Shown here piece by piece: positions 56,926 through 64,000 of a stretch of DNA of 64,000 nt. Made by a program: the position numbers and the translations under genes. How positions within the stretch are numbered: the first letter of the stretch is position 1; each line of letters starts with the position of its first letter. The DNA comes from Setoptus koraiensis (lineage: Eukaryota; Arthropoda). A model generated the notes under the pieces. The model searched no databases, was not told the DNA's origin, and saw nothing but the letters and a program-made list of their open reading frames with translations. The stretch covers positions 15,624,001 through 15,688,000 of the forward strand of contig CM106586.1 of the NCBI GenBank assembly GCA_048013815.1, in the 5' to 3' direction.

Positions 56926-59191
56926 TTAACTCTTTATGTCCACATGTGCCTCTCGCGTGAGCCGACTGGGCAACTGAGCTAACTTGGAGCCTGTTTCAAC
57001 CTTATCCGGGTCGCTTATCATCAGTGTGGTGATAGTGCCATCAATGGACGCTAAAACAAGCGCATACCTATCCGCGCTCACCCTCACTTGGCTCACTTCG
57101 CTGGATGGCCGATATTTGGCTAGTATTTGCCCATCGCGAACTCTAATCAATAGCAACAGGCCGCCATTTCCGGCCGAAGATGACGCGCTACCTGTCGAAG
57201 GGCCCCCAGCGGTCAGCCCACCAGGCCCAGTTTGAGCGTAGCCAATCAGAACGTAAACGTACTGGTCATTTGGGCCGCAGAAGGAACAAAATTTCACTTT
57301 GTTTGCCGTTATGGCTGCGTTTGGCTCATTTGCTTGACCAGTGGTGCTGCTTAGTTGCTTGCCTACTGATGTGGTCAGTTCAGTTGGTGCTGCCACTGAC
57401 GGTGAAGCGGAAGCGCCCTGGCCCGCAAACGACGATTGTATGTTGGCCAGATGAGAGTGCGACAATAGCAACTTTATCGACGAGCCCAGTCGCATCTCAA
57501 GCAATTCCAATCCCGACGATGCCGTCTTGCCAAATGCGGCCTTCACATTGGAGTGGCCCGTTCCGGCTAGAATACCTGCCGCGCTGCCCGCCATCAACGA
57601 GAACCAACTGAGTCCGTAGCGGCCGTCGCTGGTGATTTTGCCGCTCCAATTGTTGAACTGAACCAACAATTGTCTGGTGTAAATATCCAACAAGCACGTG
57701 GTTTCGCGTTCTTGGTCTATGAGGGCCACAACCGACGATCTGTTGTCTCTATACAGCGCCAGAGATTTCATGCGAGTGAATTGATTGTCAGCGGACAGGT
57801 ACAATTGATCGGGCGCGACCACTGTACCGCCGCCCGGCACTTGCAAATGCGATCTGTTGTTGTGGTTCTTGTTGATGTTGGCATGGCTAGACGAGCCGGA
57901 CAGGCCGGTTTGCGGCTGTTGTTGTTGTTGTTGTTGATTGATTTGAATGGTGCGTAACAGGTAACCGTCACGACTGGAGTGGACATTGATAACGACAGGC
58001 GGACGTTGTATGACGGACGATTGGCGTCGGCGGCGCATTCTCTCGTCCAGAATGTAGCCACCGCCAATGGGGAAATGCTGTTGTTTGTTTGTGTTTGGGG
58101 CCAGCGCCACACTTACAAGATATTGTTGATCTCGCGTGAGTATGGGCAGCCTGATTGCTTGCAACAGCTGACGCGAACTCGAAGCCTTCGTTTGGCGCCT
58201 CTTCAAATTGGCACCGTGTCGCGTTGGCTGATGGTGCTGATCATGAATGAGCCCAGTTTGGCCAGACCGAATGGACGAGCTCACTGTTTGGCGGGTGTCG
58301 AGCGTTGTAGAAGAGTGGCCGCCGTGTTGCCACCATGACAATTGTTGTTGCGAGTTGCCAACAGTTGACGCACCAAATTGATTATTGTATGACGCAAGCG
58401 AACAGGAGAACGTTGGCGTCAAATAGTCCAGCTCGTACAGCGCCTCACACTGGTGCAAATTATCGCTCACCTGTCGCACCTGAATGAACACCCTTTTAAC
58501 TAGCTTTGACACGTTTGAGCGCGAACCATCGGCGCTCGTCAGGTCTTGGCCGTCTTGGCGATCGCTACTGCTGACACCGTCGCTACTGCTGCCGGCGGCC
58601 ATGTCGTCGTCGGAAGTTTGCGCCACCGGCTGCCGGTCATCGTAGTCGCCAAAGTTACTGGTCAGCGGAACGTCACTCTCGCAAACAATTATGAAACGTG
58701 AATCCTGTGAGAAAAATCGCACCATTCTCACCAGACCCGGCACTTTGATTTGGCCCATCAAACCGGCCACTTGTCCGTTATTTGTTGTTTGTCGTTGTTT
58801 GTGTCGACCGTTTGGTAAGTTGTCCGTTTGACAGTTTGAGGATGAGTGCTCATGCTGCTGCTGCTGCATCACTGTCACTGTTGCCCCATAACTTGTATCA
58901 GCTGATGAACGTTTGCTTGCCCGATGATTGGACTCAATTAGATGATCTACATTCCACAGTGTTACGCAATGTTGCAGCTGCTGATGACTGTTGTGACTCG
59001 CGGCGACATTCTTTTGCTGCTTTTTACTGCTGTTGCTGGCTGCCTGCACCGCTTGCACAATAGCTGTCTGACCAACTACCAAATACAGTCCGTTGGCGCT
59101 CATTCTCACCGCCGTCACTATGCAACTGTCCACAGGTGAGACCGTGTCGTGGGCGCCCTTGCCAATCTCATATATATTGTGCAATGGATCG

Positions 59192-59279
<88 letters not shown>

Positions 59280-62200
59280 GCGAGCAAGAGTCTAAAAATA
59301 CCGGCTGGCACGTGGCCAACAATTTGATGGTGCGCCAATCCCAAATGCCCACCTCTTTGCTTGTGACACCGGCCACATAGCTGCGCTGTTTGGCCATACT
59401 GAGTGCCTCAATGGGCATGGACAGCCGCCTGATATTGTGACTTTCTTCGAACACATTGGCCAAGTTCCATATTTTGACAGTGCGATCCATTGAGGCGCTT
59501 GCAATGAGCAAATCTGTGCCAATTTGTCTCTTGAGCGATTCATTATCGTTATCCTGGCTTCGCGTGTCATGTTGTTGTTGCTCGTCCTCTTCCTCCTCTG
59601 CAATCTTGTTGCCATTGTCGCCGTTCGATCCATCAGCATTTCCGGCAAACGGTTCCCAGGAAAAGTTGTCCAATTGTTTGAGTTGTCGCAATTGCAATAT
59701 GCGCCCATAGTGTGCATCAAACTGCCTGAGAAGACGGCCGGTGCCCGGCTGACCGGGCAGACTCCACATAAACAAAGTGTTTCGTATGGCGCCTATGGCG
59801 TAATTATACTTGTTGAAAGTTGACTGTCTCAACGACTGTTGCGGCGAACGCGTGCACCCGTTCGTTAGCAATTGAAACTTTGTGAGGCACTTGTTGGGCT
59901 CTATGGAGATGTTGCGCTCGTTTGGGGGCAGATAAACGCAGTGATAATTGCAGCCACCCGTCGTGTTGTTGTCCGCTTTAGTTGGTTGCTGCTCCTGATT
60001 GAGATAAACAACGACAATTTTGTTTATGTAGTATATCACAACTGCCACCGAGCCACATTCTTGCTGCCTTGTAGCTGGCGAGGGCGCCAGCTCAGCAGAC
60101 AGATGGTGCCCAGCCAATGTGGTGCCCAGATTTTGTTCATTCAAAAAATCGTCAAAGTTGTAATTTGACATCGCCTTAGTTGCGCTCGTCCTTGAATACG
60201 CGCCGCTCGCTTCCATTGGGCCCGGTTTGTTGTCTGTGATGAGCTCTATCGCAAGCGGCAAACGAGCCTTGTTGCATCGATTGTCCAAATCCAGCCGGAA
60301 GTTGACAGTGCCCATCGCGGTGCCGCTCAGTTCGTGCGATCTGCTCATTCTGCGTATCTGCTGAGCCAGATCATAACCAAAGTAACTAGAGCGCCGCTCG
60401 TGCGACTCCGACGGCAATTCAGTGGATTTGTCAGCGTGGGGCCCGTCGCCGTTCGCAACGCCATTAACTTGTATTGGCTCTTGACGCTCGATGGAGCAAT
60501 CATTGAATAAAGACAGCGACAGGTTGTTGTTGTTGTTGTTTGGGGCCAGTTTGCTGCGTTCGCTTCTGTTGGCCCAGATTTGTTTTGGTTGCGACCAGCA
60601 GGTTTTTCGTAACCGATGCATCGTGATTTGGCCCCTGTTGTCGTCGCTGCACAAAAAGACACGATTCAATTGACTGTTAAAAATCACGCCAGAGCTAACA
60701 CGCAACGGGTTTGGCCAGATATTGTAGCTGGTGGTCAAACGGGCGCCATTGATGCATGTAATCATTTGGGCAGTTTGCACCCATTGGACACTGTTGTCCC
60801 TTCTGTCTTGCAGTGTCAGCACCAGAATATCACATCGGCGCTCGCCTGTCACCAGTTTGCCATTTGGCTGCTCGAACAACTTGTCAGAGTGTTCTTTTCT
60901 GCACTGGCGCGACTTGGCCTCCAATCTGCATTGTTTCACTTGGATTATCTTGAAATTCTTTCTGTCGAGCGGAGCGCCCACTGTTTGCACAATTGTCTCA
61001 ATCGCCTCGGACTTGTTGCTGGCCTTGCTCACCATAGATTCCAACGACTCTACGCGCTCTAACGCGATCTGGCTCACAGACTGACCGTCGCCCGTGTCGT
61101 TCAGCGACTGACCGTCGATGTCGCCAGAGTCGCTGTTGACGATGCTCATCACCAGCCAATGGGCCTCAGTCCACACCAAGAAGCGATCCTTGGCGTCATC
61201 GATCAGTTGGAGGCCGCGAATTTTGTGTCTGGCGTCGCGCCTGCCGGCCTGGGTCTGTGCGCCCTGCTGGCCCCAAACGATGGGCCCCTCGCTGCTCGGT
61301 CGCTCGTCGCCAGACTTTTCATCGATTTCGCCAGACTTTTCATCGATTTCGCCAGACTTTTCATCAGCGCGTGTCTCACTCTTGCCGGCTACATCTGGGC
61401 TCGCCGGCTCGTTGGAGAAGAGCGCCAGATCGTGGGCGAGCAACGGGTCGTTGAGGTCGCGAATTGTCACTACCTGGGTGAGAATGTTCATTGCAACCAT
61501 GACGTTGAGATTTGTGTAAGCGAGCGCAAATTCGTCGTCGCTTGTTAATCGCAGCTCCAACATCAGACCCTCAATGTTTGGCAAGACATCGCGTGATTTT
61601 TCGCCCGTCGCTATGTCCCACATGACAAATCTATTAGACACTGACAGTATGTAACGTTCGTCCGATGTAACGGCAAAATCCCACACGGCAAACAGATGAT
61701 CCTCGAGCGAGCACACCAATGGCCCGTTTGGCGTTTGCAAACAATGATCCGTGGGCAACAGGGCGCAATCCTGGCATCCGTGCGAGTCGCATTGATCTAG
61801 CAACTGGTTGACATATTTGTAATTGGCCGGCCTCAACGGTATGAGGCGCGCCAACAAATGGGCCGCCAGCATGTCGGGTTGAGCGTGCAGCATGCTACTG
61901 GACAATCTCATGGTGTCAATTAATAATTTTATCTGTTTTATCATGGATTTCAATTGGCGGCCGTCCAATTCGTCGGGCCCCACGAACGTTTCCACTTGCT
62001 GCTGGCCCAAGAGGCCGTCGCCGGTGTGATTGTACCACTGCTGGCCGAAATTGGAGGAGGCCCGGCGCTTGGCGGCCGCCAGTGCCGCCACAGCCGCTTC
62101 CTCTTCTCTCGTTTTCGCCTGGCTGTTGAGACACATTCGCAGCTGTTGGCTCAATTTTTTGCTTGCGTCCATCAGATCCAGCAGCATCGATTGCAGCGGA

Positions 62201-64000
62201 CTGGAGCACAGTTTTGCCTGAATCCATTTGTAGTTGAACAGCACCAACTGGAACAATTCCTGGTAGCGGCCGCACTGCATCAGGTGATAGGGCAGCTCGA
62301 TGAGTTTGCGCAAATTGTATCGCCGGGTGGACAGGTCGCTGTTGCACAGCGAAGCCGTTCGCTTCTGATCGAGCATTAACTGACCGGAAGTGGTCTGGTG
62401 CTGCTGCTGCTGTTGTTGTTGCTGCTGTTGCGTGTTGCTCGTGGACGCGCTGGCCGCCACCACTTGCACGTGGTAGAACAAGGGCTGAGCCGGAAGTCGC
62501 CGGTCGGCCTTGGGACAATGGAGCGCCGACTGAGCAACTGTGGACTGTTTTGGTCTGGTGGATGAGGCGCTCGCTTGCTGCTGCTGCTGCTGTTGCTGCT
62601 GTTTCATGGTGGCCGCCAGCAGTTTCACCTGGGCCTTGGTATAGGTGAACGGCTTGGGTTTGTCGGCCCATTTTCCGATGAAATAATCGGCCATAATGGA
62701 GTGAATATAATTGAATTGTTGCGCGTCGCTCAGGTATCGCTCGTGCACAACGGGCGCAAATTGTTTGTGGTACCATTGTAGCACGATGCCGTCTGAGTCG
62801 CGTTCGCTCAGGTAATTGGGCAAATCGTTGCAAATGCGCGTCCACAACAGGGGCGGAATACGTCTGACGGGCGGCAAATGATACTGATACACATCGTTCA
62901 GCACAATGTCGTCCATGGACAATAGATCCTCGAGCTCGTTCTCGCTGATGCCAATTTTGGCCGCCGTCACGTAAGACAGGCTGTGCTTGGTGAGCAAGTG
63001 GCCGTGTTGCAGCTCAATTCTGGCAAACAAACGATTTATCGACTCCTCCACGTTACTGGACAGATAATGGGCCCCGCTGTGAAAGGCCCGACTGCTCATG
63101 TGAAACTGGCTGGCACTTGGCGACCTGGCGTCGGCCTGGCCGTACGTGGAGGCCGACTGTATCGAGATGCTGTTCATGACATTGACGTGATCGCTGAATT
63201 GCTGACGCCACATCAACAAATCCGACGAGTCCGATCCGTTGTATTGGGCGCCCCCGGCGCCGGTCTCAAGCAGCAGCGACGCGGCACCCAGTTGCAGTTG
63301 ATTGGCTAACGAGGGCCGAGGCGAGCTGCGGGGCCCCGCCTGTTGGTGTTGCTTCTGTTGGCTGGTGCTGTAAATTCGTGACGTATAAGATTTCCACTCG
63401 CTTATCTCGCCAAAGGCCAATTTGAGATAGATGGGCAGGCCGCAATTGTTGAGCGCGTCGCCCACAATGGACCACTGCGACTCGGTAAGAGTGCGGCCCG
63501 ACGCGAGCAGCCATTCTCGCATCACTTCTACGGCCATATCGCCACTGAGCGATTTCAGATGCAGCATGGAGGCCCGAACGAGCCGCATTGCGACGCTCTG
63601 GCCGCTTGTCAGCACTTGGGCCCCATTTACTTGCTTGGTTGTCTTATTGGCCGCTTGCAGGCACTTATGGAACAGCTCGGATAGCAAGAAGGCGAATTGC
63701 GTTGTGTCGGCGCCGGCGGGCGCTGGCTCTCTCTCTGGCACCTCTGCGTCGTGCAGATCCGCAGAGGTGCACGATATTATGAGGCGCACATTGGGCGGAA
63801 AATAGCTCTTGAAGATCCAGCAAAACTTCAGTTCGAGATTGTGCTGCTGCGGGCCGCTCAATTGGTCCACGCTGTCCAACACCAGAACGAACAGGCGCTT
63901 CCGGTGCAGCGGGTGCCAGCAATTTTGCAGGAGCTGCTTAAACATGAACACCAGGCGCACGAAATCCTCGGGAATGGGCTCGATGGCGAACTGGGGCCGC
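56926..64000 (-). CDS. Large NACHT and WD-repeat protein (NWD1/NWD2-like), 5' part beyond the window
   Basis: The frame is open from the window edge to a stop at 56926, more than 2,350 codons with no intron. At the edge it reads IPEDFVRLVFMFKQLL without a start, so the gene continues beyond 64000. The N-terminal part present is the second half of a NACHT NTPase: LFVLVLDSVDQLS (Walker B-like) and VRLIISCTS (sensor). A winged-helix/helical region follows (ISENELEDLLSMDDIVLNDV, PLLWTRICNDLPNYL), as in NWD1. WD-repeat blades begin near LFAVWDFAVTSDERYILSVS (about 61.7 kb) and include ASASMDRTVKIWNLANV and SKEVGIWDWRTIKLLA. Low-complexity inserts split the blades: poly-Asn, poly-Gln, and a triple EKSGEID repeat. 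NACHT-WD proteins are thought to be signal-dependent oligomerising ATPases; the function in arthropods is little known. The pLoop lies outside the window. Confidence 0.88.
59191..59279 (-). repeat. GTT trinucleotide run encoding about 29 Asn in the NACHT-WD protein
   Basis: An almost pure run of about 29 GTT units on the plus strand is read as AAC (Asn) on the gene strand. Its purity suggests length variation within the species. Confidence 0.95.
61314..61376 (-). repeat. 21-bp triple repeat in the NACHT-WD gene
   Basis: The unit TTTTCATCGATTTCGCCAGAC stands about three times and reads EKSGEID on the gene strand. It sits in an acidic linker between WD blades. Confidence 0.85.

Noticed and set aside
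61916-62845. 309-residue frame within the NACHT-WD gene
   Set aside because: Alternate-frame shadow of the large open gene; no domain recognised in it.

Overview
The window is animal nuclear DNA, almost certainly from an arthropod and most likely a chelicerate such as a mite. Evidence: genes are split by small GT..AG introns, intergenic DNA is AT-rich and full of microsatellites, proteins carry long Gln/Asn/Ser/Thr runs, and the ankyrin domains closely resemble arthropod Ank2-type proteins. The group below arthropod is my inference. There is one 500-base assembly gap. I saw no retroviral, LTR or Polinton-like fossil and no tRNA or rRNA gene.

Layout. 1-2.9 kb: a TATA promoter with many SOX-type motifs drives an unrecognised Ser/Gln-rich membrane or secreted protein. 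2.9-4.6 kb: a 5'-incomplete MFSD6-like transporter, convergent with an intact ELL-associated factor gene (EAF, minus strand, 4.76-5.76 kb). 5.8-25.4 kb: a long gene-poor stretch with the gap, a C-only block that is probably an artefact, a decayed ankyrin-repeat exon (13.9-15.96 kb), a decayed P5C dehydrogenase fragment (16.2-16.9 kb), microsatellites and one candidate core promoter. 25.4-50.4 kb: the 3' part of an ankyrin gene. 51.9-53.75 kb: intact single-exon P5C dehydrogenase. 53.8-56.9 kb (minus): an F-box gene plus a recent rearranged second copy. 56.9-64 kb (minus): a very large NACHT/WD-repeat gene running off the window.

The ankyrin locus is the centre of interest. I could place eleven exons whose splice phases all agree: linker, ZU5-N, ZU5-C, UPA and death domain, then large low-complexity tail exons including one of 5.2 kb. 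Three different ends are possible. One is a 4-kb Lys/Glu-rich terminal exon that would cut the protein inside ZU5-C. One is a short tail with an Arg-Pro-Asp repeat. One is a giant tail of about 1,020 + 5,200 + 330 nt-scale exons. The only ankyrin repeats visible upstream are decayed, yet they still end in a splice donor and in the peptide expected to join the first intact exon. Either the locus now makes an ankyrin without its membrane-binding repeats, or intact repeat exons lie in the gap or outside the window.

The decayed pair (ankyrin repeats, then P5C dehydrogenase) repeats the order and orientation of the two living genes downstream. The F-box block shows direct duplication, inverted duplication and a deletion bounded by four matching bases.
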